From contig NZ_JAJJPA010000006.1 in NCBI RefSeq assembly GCF_020907985.1, positions 62,001 to 126,000 on the forward strand: a DNA stretch of 64,000 nucleotides, read 5' to 3'. The notes under the pieces were generated by a model that had not been told where the DNA came from, searched no databases, and saw only the letters and a program-made list of their open reading frames with translations. The DNA comes from Kitasatospora humi (GTDB lineage Bacteria; Actinomycetota; Actinomycetes; Streptomycetales; Streptomycetaceae). Of this stretch, positions 56,676 through 64,000 are shown in pieces (positions within the stretch are counted from its first letter, which is position 1; every line of letters begins with the position of its first letter). The position numbers and the translations under genes were made by a program.

Positions 56676-57002
56676 GAACGAGATGTCTGCTGCTCTGGAA
56701 GCGTTGCCGATCGTGATCCGGACCGTCGCGACGTTGCCGCCGCGGTCCTCGGGGACCTCCTGCGCGGCAACGCACTCGACACGGACACCGCCCGCCTGGT
56801 CGTCGGACGCCTGGTCAGCCTGGCCGTCAACGAACCGGAGACCACGGTCCGCGAGTCCGCCCTGAACTCGATCAGCGAGGCCTTCAACCGCTACCGCCTG
56901 CCCCTCGACCTTGTCGAACCGCTGGCCGTCACCATGCCGACGATGGATCGCGAGCGCCTCGAAAACGCCCTCTACATCCTCGGCGCCACCCACGACCCGA
57001 GG
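56676..57002 (+). pseudogene. HEAT-like protein fragment lacking a start codon
   Basis: One frame encodes DPDRRDVAAAVLGDLLRGNA, then ARLVVGRLVSLAVNEPETTV, RESALNSISEAFNRYRLP and LENALYILGATHDP. This is the helical-pair pattern of small HEAT-like Streptomyces proteins. No ATG, GTG or TTG start with a ribosome site is present and the frame runs directly into an unrelated membrane-protein fragment, so I call it a truncated remnant. Confidence 0.6.
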
Positions 57003-57153
57003 GCTTCAGCTCCTTCTCGTCTGCGTCAGCGTCAACAACTTCTGCAACGGTCTGAGCAGCGCGGTCCTCGCGATTCCGGCGATCCGTGAACTGGGAATGC
57101 GGCCAGCGGCGTTCGGAATCCTGACCGGTGCCACTGCGGCCTGCATCGGTGAT
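57001..57153 (+). pseudogene. MFS permease fragment
   Basis: About 50 codons, LQLLLVCVSVNNFCNGLSSA through AAFGILTGATAACIG, matching the first helix and loop of an MFS drug transporter in a frame that begins inside the HEAT-like fragment. No start and no remaining helices. The following sequence to 57333 is frame-broken. Confidence 0.55.
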
Positions 57154-57275
57154 CGGCGACCTCGGCCCAGTCGAGCAGGACTGGCAGCGCGCCACCCCTG
57201 TCCGAGCTGCTCCACTGGCCCACCGGCCCTCCGTGGCGGCCGGCGAGGACGGCGAGGACGGCGAACCGCCGTAGG

Positions 57276-57308
57276 GTGGCAACGTGGCGGCGACGTGCCC
57301 ACCTTGCG
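57276..57308 (+). repeat. Second copy of the 3' tail of the RNA-repair gene
   Basis: 29 of 33 bases are identical to 55467-55499, the codons for EWQPGGDVPTLR at the very end of the 970-residue repair protein; here they read GWQRGGDVPTLR. This copy lies 25 nt before the next gene and has no upstream coding partner, so it is a relic of a lost or duplicated copy of the operon end. Confidence 0.7.
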
Positions 57309-57333
57309 TCGCCCGGACCGTCCTGGAGGGGCG

Positions 57334-57978
57334 ATGACCGTCATCACCGGCTATCTGAGCGCCGCGGAGCAAGCGGTGACCCTCATGGCACGCCCTGACG
57401 TTGTCGCGGCTTGGCAACAACCCAGCGCCCTGCCGGAGATGACGACCGGCGCCCTCGCCGGCCACCTCGCCTTCCAGATCCTCAGCGTCTCGGCCGCGTT
57501 GAGCGACATGACCGGCTCCGACTCCACCGAGCCCCCGATCCCCCTGCTGGAGCACTACGAACGCGCCGCCTGGGTCGGCGCCCCGCTCGACGGCGAGGCC
57601 AACGCGGGTATCCGGGCGCGCGCCGAACAGTACGGCACCGACGGCCCGTTGGCCCTGGTGGCCCGAGCCCGCGCCGCACTCGCCGAGCAGCGGGGCGAGT
57701 TGGCGAAGCGGACCGGCGCCGAGCCGGTGATGCTGTCGTCGACCGGGTGGGCGCTGCGGCTGGACGACTTCCTGGTCACCAGGCTGGTGGAGCTGGTGGT
57801 GCATCAGGACGACCTCGCGGTCGGCCTGGGGTGGCCCACGCCGGAGTTCACGGACGAGGCCTACGACCCGGTGCTGCTGTTGCTGGCCCGTCTCGCGGCC
57901 CGCCGCCACGGCCAGGGCGCGCTGCTGCGGGCACTGACCCGGGCGGAGCGGGCGCCGGGAGCGGTCAACGTGTTCTGA
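57334..57978 (+). CDS. Maleylpyruvate isomerase N-terminal-type protein
   Basis: A 214-residue MDMPI N-terminal family protein: GALAGHLAFQILSVSAALSD near residue 40, TRLVELVVHQDDLAVGLGWP near 160 supply the histidines of the metal site. Central helical segment YGTDGPLALVARARAALAEQRGEL. It probably uses mycothiol; the substrate is unknown. ATG 57334 has GGAGG 5 nt upstream; the frame is open further upstream only through the pseudogene strip and the tail repeat, which I exclude. It is the third MDMPI-fold gene in 10 kb. Confidence 0.8.
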   Translation: MTVITGYLSAAEQAVTLMARPDVVAAWQQPSALPEMTTGALAGHLAFQILSVSAALSDMTGSDSTEPPIPLLEHYERAAWVGAPLDGEANAGIRARAEQYGTDGPLALVARARAALAEQRGELAKRTGAEPVMLSSTGWALRLDDFLVTRLVELVVHQDDLAVGLGWPTPEFTDEAYDPVLLLLARLAARRHGQGALLRALTRAERAPGAVNVF

Positions 57979-58213
57979 GGGGCGGCCATCCGCCGGCGTG
58001 CAACGGGCCCCGGCACGGCCGTTGTTCACCAATCCGCATCACTGCCGTCCGCCCGGTTGTCACCTCACTGCGTGAAGTTCACACTGTTGACAGGCCATGG
58101 ACAACTTTTGCCCCCCACCGCTCCGTACGCTCGTTGTCCGCACCGCCGAATCCCGCACCCCCACCCGTGGCCGGGCTGCCGCAGTCCGGCTGCTCCCGCA
58201 CCCTGGAGTCTTC

Positions 58214-59092
58214 ATGCGTTCGAGGTCGCGTCTCGCGGCGCTGTGTGCTGCCGCTCTGACCACCGCACTCGCCGCGTCGGCCGCGGTGACCGGCACCGGA
58301 TCGGCGGCCGCCTCAGCCGCCGCCACCACCGCCGCCCTCCCCGGGTACTCGCACGTCGTGGTCGTGATGGAGGAGAACCACTCCTTCGACGACATCATCG
58401 GCGACACCGCCGACGCTCCCTACATCAACTCCCTTGCCGACCAGGGCGCCCTGATGACCTCCTCGTTCGGAGTCAGCCACCCGAGCGAGCCCAACTACAT
58501 GGCGCTGTTCGGTGGCAGCACCTTCGGCCTGAGCTCGGACTCCTGCCCGGTCAGCGAGGGCAGCACGGCCAACCTCGGTTCCGAACTGCTCGCCTCCGGC
58601 CGCACCTTCGTCGGCTACTCGGAGGGCCTGCCCTCGGTCGGCTCCACCAAGTGCACCTCGGGCGCGTACGCCCGCAAGCACGCGCCGTGGGCCAACTTCA
58701 GCAACATACCGGCCGCGGACCAGCAGCCCTTCAGCTCCTTCCCGAGCAACTTCAACAACCTGCCCACCGTCTCGTTCGTGATCCCGAACCTGAACGACGA
58801 CATGCACGACGGCAGCATCGCGCAGGGCGACAGCTGGCTGAACAACCACCTCTCCGCCTACGCCGATTGGGCCACGCAGAACAACAGCCTGCTGATCGTC
58901 ACCTGGGACGAGGACGACTACACCGAGAGCAACCAGATCCCGACCATCTTCTACGGTGCCGGGGTTGCCGCGGGCCAGTACAGCGAGACCATCAACCACT
59001 ACAACGTGCTCGCCACCCTGGAGCAGATGTACGGGCTGAAGCAGGTCGGCAACAGCGCCACCGCCGCCCCGATCACCGACATCTGGGGCTGA
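58214..59092 (+). CDS. Secreted phosphoesterase / acid phosphatase (PF04185 family)
   Basis: A 292-residue exported enzyme of the same superfamily as the protein at 4307, but in its short form. It has a signal peptide (residues 1-35; LAALCAAALTTALAASAA), then the family motifs HVVVVMEENHSFDDIIG, ASSFGVSHPSEPNYMALF-type, FVIPNLNDDMHDGS, VTWDEDDYTESN and HYNVLATLEQMYGL. This form corresponds to acid phosphatases (AcpA-like short type) acting on phosphomonoesters outside the cell. ATG 58214 has GGAG 7 nt upstream; a 5' extension to 58097 is in frame but without signal-peptide sense. No clear PHO box was found upstream. Confidence 0.87.
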   Translation: MRSRSRLAALCAAALTTALAASAAVTGTGSAAASAAATTAALPGYSHVVVVMEENHSFDDIIGDTADAPYINSLADQGALMTSSFGVSHPSEPNYMALFGGSTFGLSSDSCPVSEGSTANLGSELLASGRTFVGYSEGLPSVGSTKCTSGAYARKHAPWANFSNIPAADQQPFSSFPSNFNNLPTVSFVIPNLNDDMHDGSIAQGDSWLNNHLSAYADWATQNNSLLIVTWDEDDYTESNQIPTIFYGAGVAAGQYSETINHYNVLATLEQMYGLKQVGNSATAAPITDIWG

Positions 59093-59188
59093 CTCCCAGT
59101 CAGCCGCGTTCCCACAGCCGGCCGTCCGGCCCCCGCCGCACCCGGGGCCGGGCGGCCGTCCGGCCAGATCGAAGGAGTCCGCCCGGCC

Positions 59189-60547
59189 ATGACCAAGCCG
59201 CCCGACCCGGACCCGACCGGCGAGCCGTCAACCGACCCGGACCCGACCGGCGACCCATCCACCGACCCGGACCCGACCGGCGAGCCATCGACCGACGCGT
59301 CACCGGACGGCGACCCACCGGTCGGCGTCGCTGCACTACAACGCCCCGACGGACGCGCCAAGTTGACCGTGCTGCGCCGCCGCCCGCTGCGCATCGCCGC
59401 CGGTGCCGCCGCGGTGCTGCTCGCCGCCGCCGGCCTGGTCGCCTCGGCGCACGCGGACGGCGGCAGCCGAACGCCGGGCGGCGCACTGCGGGCGGACACC
59501 ACCGGCTGCGGCCGGCCGCCCGCCCGACTGCCCGCCGGACCGGTCTCCTTCAGCGTCACCAACGCCTCGAAGGTGTACCTGACGGTCTACGTCGTCTCGG
59601 CCGACGCGCGCCTGGCCTACGCGGAGATCCCCTGGCTCGGCCCGGGCAGGACGCTGCCGCTGGACACCACGCTGACCGGCGGCCAGTACGCGATCCGGTG
59701 CGTCTTCTCCAGCGGCCCGGTGCAGACCACCGGCCCGATCCGGGTGGACGGCACCGCCGCCGACGCGGTGGCCGGCTACCTCCCGATGGACGACAAGGAG
59801 TTGACCGGCCCGGTGAACGCCTACCGCGGCTACGTCACCGCGGCGCTGCCCAAGCTGCTCGCCGCCGCCCGGACCCTGGACGACGACGTGGCCCGGGGCG
59901 ACCTGAACACCGCCCGCGCCGACTGGCTCACCGCGCACCTCGACTACGAACGGCTCGGCGCCGCCTACCACTCCTTCGGCGACTTCGACGACGCGCTCAA
60001 CGGAATGGCCGACGGCCTGCCGCAGGGCACCGGAACGCCGGACTGGACAGGCTTCTTCGCGCTGGAGTACGGCCTCTGGCACAACCGCACCGCCGACCAG
60101 CTGCGACCGCTCAGCCGCAAGCTGGTCGCCGACGCCGACGGCCTGATCAGCGACTTCCCGAGCGAGGACACCGACCCCGGCGACCTGCCCCTGCGCGCCC
60201 ACGAGATCCTCGAGAACGGGCTGCAGTTCCAGCTGAACGGCACCGCCGACTACGGCAGCGGCACCACGCTGGCCACCCTGGAGGCCAACATCCAGGGCAC
60301 CGAGGAGGTGCTCGGCGTGCTGGCCCCGGTGGTCCAGCCGCGCGACCAGGCGCTGCTCACCCGGCTCGATAGCGAACTGCCCGCCCTGGACGCCGAAGTG
60401 GCGGCCTGCAAGGACCCCGACGGCAGCTGGGTGCCGGCCGCCCGGCTCGACGCCACCAGGCGCCACCGCCTCGACGGCGACCTCGGCGACCTGCTGGAGC
60501 AACTCGCCGCCCTGCCCAACCTGCTGACCCCGAGGAACCACGCATGA
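59189..60547 (+). CDS. efeO: EfeO-like iron-uptake protein (cupredoxin + M75 domain)
   Basis: A 452-residue membrane-anchored EfeO. N-terminal cytoplasmic tail with three copies of a 10-residue repeat ([14 protein letters not shown]), one membrane helix ([20 protein letters not shown], about 68-88), a cupredoxin-like domain ([20 protein letters not shown] ... GQYAIRCVF), then the M75 peptidase-like domain with [15 protein letters not shown] (HxxE metal motif) and [13 protein letters not shown]. EfeO delivers or oxidises iron with EfeB and the permease EfeU. It overlaps efeB by ATGA, so the two are coupled. No efeU is seen in the window. Starts at ATG 59189 (AGGAG 11 nt upstream). Confidence 0.9.
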   Translation: MTKPPDPDPTGEPSTDPDPTGDPSTDPDPTGEPSTDASPDGDPPVGVAALQRPDGRAKLTVLRRRPLRIAAGAAAVLLAAAGLVASAHADGGSRTPGGALRADTTGCGRPPARLPAGPVSFSVTNASKVYLTVYVVSADARLAYAEIPWLGPGRTLPLDTTLTGGQYAIRCVFSSGPVQTTGPIRVDGTAADAVAGYLPMDDKELTGPVNAYRGYVTAALPKLLAAARTLDDDVARGDLNTARADWLTAHLDYERLGAAYHSFGDFDDALNGMADGLPQGTGTPDWTGFFALEYGLWHNRTADQLRPLSRKLVADADGLISDFPSEDTDPGDLPLRAHEILENGLQFQLNGTADYGSGTTLATLEANIQGTEEVLGVLAPVVQPRDQALLTRLDSELPALDAEVAACKDPDGSWVPAARLDATRRHRLDGDLGDLLEQLAALPNLLTPRNHA

Positions 60548-61833
60548 CCACCGCCGAGCCCGCCCAGCCCTCGCCCGCCCAGGCCCTGCGCCGGCGCTCC
60601 TTCCTGCGCGGCGCCGGCCTCGGCACCGCCCTCGGTGCGGGCGCGCTGGCCGGCGCGTTCGCGGCCGCGGGCGCCGCCGACGCCGACACCGACAGCGGCG
60701 GCGCCGACCGCGCCGGCCCGTCCGGGCGGGTCGTGCCGTTCCACGGCCCGCACCAGGCCGGCATCACCACCCCGCAGCAGGCCGCCGCCGGCTTCGTCTC
60801 GTTCACCGTCACCGCGCCCGACCAGGCCGGGCTGCGGCAGTTGTTCGAGATCCTCACCGACCGGGTCCGCAGACTGACCGCCGGCGGCCCGGTGCCCGCC
60901 ACCGACCTCGCCTCACCACCCACCGACAGCGCCACCCTCGGCCCGGTGCCACCCGCCGACGGCCTGACCGTCACGGTGGGGGTGGGCGCCTCGCTGTTCG
61001 ACGCCCGCTACGGCCTGGCCGACCGCAAGCCGGCCAAGCTGGTGCCGATGCCCGCCTTCCCGGACGACGACCTGGTCGGCTCCACCGAGCTCCACGGCGA
61101 CCTGTCGCTGCAGCTGTGCGCCGACTCGCGGGACACCGTGATGCACGCGCTGCGCGACATCACCCGGCACACCCGCGGTCTGATGCAACCGAGTTGGAAG
61201 GTGGACGGTTTCCACTCCGCACCCCGCCCGACCGGCACCCCGCGCAACCAGCTGGGCTTCAAGGACGGCATCGCCAACCCGGACACCGGCGACGCCAAGA
61301 CCGCGGACGCGCTGATCTGGACGCACGGCGGCGCCAACGGCGAGCCGGCCTGGGTCGAGGGCGGCTCCTACCAGGTGATCCGGATCATCCGCATGCTGAT
61401 CGAGTTCTGGGACCGGGTCTCGCTGCACGAGCAGGAGACGATGATCGGCCGCCGCCGCGACTCCGGGGCGCCACTGGACGGCACCGCCGAGACCGACCTG
61501 CCGAACTACCCGGGCGATCCGCAGGGCCTGATCATCCCGATGAACGCGCACATCCGGCTCGCCAACCCGCGCACCCCCGACACCTTCGACCAGCAGATCC
61601 TGCGCCGCGGCTACAACTACGAGCGCGGCCTGGACCTGGACGGCAACCTGGACGTCGGCCTGGTCTTCTGCTGCTACCAGCAGGACGTGGCACGCCAGTT
61701 CCAGGCCGTGCAGCAACGCCTCGCCGGGGAACCGCTGGTCGACTACATCTCCCCGACCGGCGGCGGCTACTTCTTCGCCCTCCCCGGGGTGACCGGCCCG
61801 ACCGACCACTACGCCTCCGCACTGCTCGCCTGA
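60544..61833 (+). CDS. efeB: EfeB, Tat-exported Dyp-type heme peroxidase
   Basis: A 429-residue Dyp-type peroxidase. Tat signal at residues 12-45 ([19 protein letters not shown]; twin arginine). Diagnostic motif [10 protein letters not shown] (GxxDG) with the distal Asp and Arg, [15 protein letters not shown], proximal histidine region NAHIRLANP, and [21 protein letters not shown] at the C-terminus. EfeB acts outside the membrane, oxidising ferrous iron or releasing iron from heme. It overlaps efeO by 4 nt. The cofactor-loaded export explains the Tat signal. Full length. Confidence 0.95.
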   Translation: MTTAEPAQPSPAQALRRRSFLRGAGLGTALGAGALAGAFAAAGAADADTDSGGADRAGPSGRVVPFHGPHQAGITTPQQAAAGFVSFTVTAPDQAGLRQLFEILTDRVRRLTAGGPVPATDLASPPTDSATLGPVPPADGLTVTVGVGASLFDARYGLADRKPAKLVPMPAFPDDDLVGSTELHGDLSLQLCADSRDTVMHALRDITRHTRGLMQPSWKVDGFHSAPRPTGTPRNQLGFKDGIANPDTGDAKTADALIWTHGGANGEPAWVEGGSYQVIRIIRMLIEFWDRVSLHEQETMIGRRRDSGAPLDGTAETDLPNYPGDPQGLIIPMNAHIRLANPRTPDTFDQQILRRGYNYERGLDLDGNLDVGLVFCCYQQDVARQFQAVQQRLAGEPLVDYISPTGGGYFFALPGVTGPTDHYASALLA

Positions 61834-61965
61834 ACCACCGGCCGTGCCGGCAGCCTTCGGCGGTACTCGCCGGGGAGTCCCGCCGGCACCGGACGTCCCC
61901 GCGGCCCCTGCGCGTAGGCCGCCTCGACGGGTGACACCGGCGAGCCGACCAGGGAGGATGTCGCG

Positions 61966-62604
61966 GTGAACACGCTTCCTGCCGACGACGATTCCGCGCA
62001 GCGACCGGGTTACCGGCGCTCGACAGGCTCTCCCCGCGGCGAGGCCAGGCGCCGGGAGCTGCTCGACCGGGTCGCCGACGACCTCGCGGCCAACGGCCTG
62101 CCGGACTTCTCGCTCCGACGGGCCGCCCGGGCGGCCGGCACCACGCACAAGGTCCTGCTGTACCACTTCGACGGGGCCGACGACCTGCTCAGGCATGCGG
62201 TGCTCCGGCTCCGCGAACGGCGCGTCAGCGGTGCGCTGGCAGCCGCGGCCGAGGATGCGGCCGGCCGGACCCTGGCCGACCGGGTGCGCGCCGTGTGGCT
62301 CGTCCTGGCCGGCGAGGAGTCGGGACTGCGGGTGCTCGACCAGGCCATCGGGTTGGCGATGTACGACCCCCGGCGCCACGCCGAGCTCGCCCGCACGGCG
62401 TCCCGGCAGTACCTGCCCGCGTTGCTGTCCTTCTGCCCCGCCGGCTGGTCCGACCAGCGCAAGGCCGAGGTGGCCGAGTTGGTCCTCGCGACGCTCCGGG
62501 GCCTGCTGGTGGAGCTGGTGACGAGCGGTGACGCCGGGGGCGTCGCGGCCGGTTTCGAGGCACTGGCCCGGGCGCTGGAACGGGAGGAGGCCGCCGAGGA
62601 GTAG
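61966..62604 (+). CDS. TetR-family regulator
   Basis: A 212-residue TetR protein starting with GTG at 61966 (GGGAGG 9 nt upstream). HTH at about residues 30-70 (LLDRVADDLAANGLPDFSLRRAARAAGTTHKVLLYHFDGADDLL). The ligand domain has MYDPRRHAELARTASRQYLPALL, typical of the group with large hydrophobic ligands. It lies upstream of the hydrolase at 62698 on the same strand; the perfect palindrome at 62636 sits between the two and is the likely operator for the hydrolase. Confidence 0.85.
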   Translation: MNTLPADDDSAQRPGYRRSTGSPRGEARRRELLDRVADDLAANGLPDFSLRRAARAAGTTHKVLLYHFDGADDLLRHAVLRLRERRVSGALAAAAEDAAGRTLADRVRAVWLVLAGEESGLRVLDQAIGLAMYDPRRHAELARTASRQYLPALLSFCPAGWSDQRKAEVAELVLATLRGLLVELVTSGDAGGVAAGFEALARALEREEAAEE

Positions 62605-62635
62605 CCGTCGGGCCGCCGGAAGCCGTGGACAGGTT

Positions 62636-62653
62636 GTGAACCACGTGGTTCAC
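62636..62653. promoter_or_regulatory. 18-bp perfect palindrome, candidate TetR operator
   Basis: GTGAACCAC/GTGGTTCAC, a perfect palindrome in the 93-nt region between the TetR gene (stop 62604) and the hydrolase (start 62698). It fits a repressor binding across the hydrolase promoter. It is the longest perfect site of this kind in the window apart from hairpins. Confidence 0.8.
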
Positions 62654-62697
62654 TTCTTCCCAGGGGCGAATCCCACCCGTCTGGGGGAGGCGTACGG

Positions 62698-63639
62698 ATG
62701 TCCGTGACACGTGAGAAGGTACGTTTCGCCAGCGGCGGCACCGAGTGCGCCGCTTGGCACTATCCGGGCACCAACGGAGCCTGCGTGATCATGGCCGCGG
62801 GCCTGGGGGTGACCAAGGAGCCGGGCACCGACCCGTTCGCGAAGCGGTTCCACGCGGCCGGGTTCAGCGTGCTCGCCTTCGACCACCGGGGCCTCGGGGA
62901 GAGTGGCGGCACGCCGCGCCAGGTGGTGCGGGCCAAGGGGGAGTTGGCGGACTGGGAGGCCGCGATCGCGTTCGCACCGACCCTGCCCGGCGTGGATCCG
63001 ACCAGGCTCGCCCTGTGGGGCTTCTCCCTGGCCGGGGGCCACGTCGTGCGGATCGCGGCACGGCATCCGGAGCTGGCGGCGGTGATCGCGCAGACACCGG
63101 CCGTCGACGGTCAGGCCGTCGCCCGCAACGCGATGCGCCATCAAACGCCGTCAGCCGTCTGCCGGTTCACCGCACTGAGCATCCTCGACGCCCTCGCCGG
63201 CCTGTTCGGTCGCCGACCCTTCCTGATTCCGCTCGCCGCCCGCCCCGGCACCGTCGCGGTCCTCACCACGCCGGACTCCCTGGCCGGCCCGCGCGCGCTC
63301 GACCCCGGCAACGACCACCCGGACTGGCAGCAGGCAGTCGCCGCCCGTTCCACGCTGGGCCTCGCGTTCTACCGCCCCGGTCGCGACGCCGCCCGAGTGC
63401 GGTGCCCGCTCCTCGTCGTCGCCTGCGACCAGGACCGGTCCGCCCTCGCCGACCCCGCCGTCGAAGCCGCCCGCCAGGCGCCCCGGGGCAAGGTGGTCCT
63501 GCTGTCCGGCGAGCACTACGCACCCTTCATGGACGCCCACGAGCAGGCCGTCGAAGCAGAGTTGGCGTTCCTGCGCCGGCACCTCGGCTGCGCGGCCGGC
63601 GCCTGGGACCAGCCGGCGCGGCCGGGTGACAGGATCTGA
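62698..63639 (+). CDS. Alpha/beta hydrolase (DltE/acetyl-esterase-like)
   Basis: A 313-residue alpha/beta hydrolase. Elements: CVIMAAGLGVTKEPGTDPFAKRF (oxyanion loop), VLAFDHRGLGESGGTPRQVV, nucleophile elbow LALWGFSLAGGHVVRIA (Ser in GFSLAG), acid region LLVVACDQDRS, and the histidine in VLLSGEHYAPFM. The HRGxGxSxG phrase and internal cap (residues about 140-210) match the dipeptidyl-hydrolase/xylan-esterase-like branch common in Streptomyces. The substrate is unknown. It is probably controlled by the TetR upstream through the palindrome at 62636. ATG 62698 with GGGGGAGG 6-7 nt upstream. Confidence 0.87.
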   Translation: MSVTREKVRFASGGTECAAWHYPGTNGACVIMAAGLGVTKEPGTDPFAKRFHAAGFSVLAFDHRGLGESGGTPRQVVRAKGELADWEAAIAFAPTLPGVDPTRLALWGFSLAGGHVVRIAARHPELAAVIAQTPAVDGQAVARNAMRHQTPSAVCRFTALSILDALAGLFGRRPFLIPLAARPGTVAVLTTPDSLAGPRALDPGNDHPDWQQAVAARSTLGLAFYRPGRDAARVRCPLLVVACDQDRSALADPAVEAARQAPRGKVVLLSGEHYAPFMDAHEQAVEAELAFLRRHLGCAAGAWDQPARPGDRI

Positions 63640-63660
63640 CGCAGGGGCTCCTCCCCTGCG
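63640..63660. terminator. Terminator between hydrolase and GNAT genes
   Basis: CGCAGGGG / CCCCTGCG with a 5-nt CTCCT loop, directly after the hydrolase stop and 34 nt before the 3' end of the convergent GNAT gene. Confidence 0.75.
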
Positions 63661-63693
63661 GTTCGGGGAGCACCGACTCTCACCGGTCCGGGT

Positions 63694-64000
63694 TCACGCG
63701 GGCGGCGTGCCGAAGGTGCCGGAGGCGTAGCTGAACACCGTGTACCTGCGGTCCGCCAGGGTGAACTCCGCCACTTCCCGCATGCCCAGGTGCCGGTGGA
63801 CGGCGAGCGACTTCTCGTTGGACTGCTCGACGAACAGGACACCGTGGTCGAAGTGTTCGCTCAGGTTCGCATCGACCGCGCGCAGCAGGCTCCGCACGAC
63901 ACCGCGGCCGCGGAAGGCGCGGTCCACCACCACCGGCCCGTAGAGGTAGAGCCGCTCGGCGCTCGGCGCGAGACCGGCCCGCAGCGCGGCGTCCACGGTC
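63694..64000 (-). CDS. GNAT-family N-acetyltransferase, partial
   Basis: The last about 100 residues of a GNAT acetyltransferase; the frame is open to the window edge, so the true start is outside (a GTG at 63996 would be too short). Motif A is seen in GPVVVDRAFRGRGVVRSLLRAV (acetyl-CoA pyrophosphate loop R-G-R-G), and motif B in NEKSLAVHRHLGMREVAEF. It transfers an acetyl group from acetyl-CoA to an unknown amine. Convergent with the hydrolase. Confidence 0.85.
   Translation of the reverse strand, partial: TVDAALRAGLAPSAERLYLYGPVVVDRAFRGRGVVRSLLRAVDANLSEHFDHGVLFVEQSNEKSLAVHRHLGMREVAEFTLADRRYTVFSYASGTFGTPPA

Noticed and set aside
58024..58083. GTTCACC and GTTCACA words upstream of the secreted phosphoesterase, possible PHO box
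   Set aside because: They are 53 nt apart, not a multiple of the 11-nt PHO-box period, and no intermediate units are seen.

Overview
This window is high-GC actinobacterial DNA. It most likely comes from a member of the Streptomycetaceae (Streptomyces, Kitasatospora or Streptacidiphilus). The reasons are the strong third-position G/C bias, GTG starts and ATGA/GTGA gene overlaps, Tat and Sec exported proteins, three proteins of the mycothiol-dependent maleylpyruvate isomerase type, a DUF574-type methyltransferase, paired DUF6114/DUF6230 genes, a multi-sensor SpoIIE phosphatase, and a Streptomyces-type trpS attenuator. All calls come from reading the sequence; no database search was run.

Layout. 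0-8 kb: the 3' end of htpG; a rifampin monooxygenase gene (rox) with a rifamycin-associated element at its promoter; a sodium:solute symporter and its small membrane partner; a phosphoesterase; and a DNA-binding regulator divergent from a tiny secreted-peptide gene. 8-13 kb: small conserved proteins, a three-gene XRE regulator / ImmA-like metallopeptidase / MAB_1171c membrane protein operon, and an ABC-2-like membrane protein. 13-25 kb: a PAS-GAF-SpoIIE-ATPase phosphatase, a large secreted peptidase with a sedolisin-like set of active-site residues in a subtilisin-like frame, endonuclease IV, a DUF2785 protein, an auxiliary-type tryptophanyl-tRNA synthetase under a full ribosome-mediated attenuator, and a Tat-exported metallophosphatase. 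25-31 kb: a catabolic regulon (APH-like kinase, acyl-CoA dehydrogenase, quinone oxidoreductase, two SDRs, TetR) whose two operons share an identical promoter-operator. 31-40 kb: an orphan coiled-coil protein, a secreted trypsin-like protease, a PAS-GGDEF-EAL protein overlapping a methyltransferase, glmS with 24-nt tandem repeats upstream, and an alpha/beta hydrolase. 40-50 kb: an MFS transporter, SDR plus MerR, the DUF6114/DUF6230/TetR/secreted-protein cluster, and a MDMPI/TetR/FAD-monooxygenase locus with twin operators.

The most notable locus is 50.86-55.5 kb. It is a two-gene, translationally coupled RNA-repair operon: an RNA ligase-polynucleotide kinase fusion followed by a 970-residue MJ1316(DUF504)-EEP-2H phosphoesterase-poly(A)-polymerase-like fusion. 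Together they carry almost every activity needed to trim, heal, re-extend and seal damaged RNA ends. A decayed strip follows (55.5-57.3 kb) with fragments of a transposase, a HEAT-like protein and an MFS permease, plus a second copy of the extreme 3' tail of the repair gene. The window ends with two more MDMPI-fold genes, a secreted phosphoesterase, efeOB without efeU, a TetR/hydrolase pair around an 18-bp palindrome, and a GNAT gene cut by the window edge.
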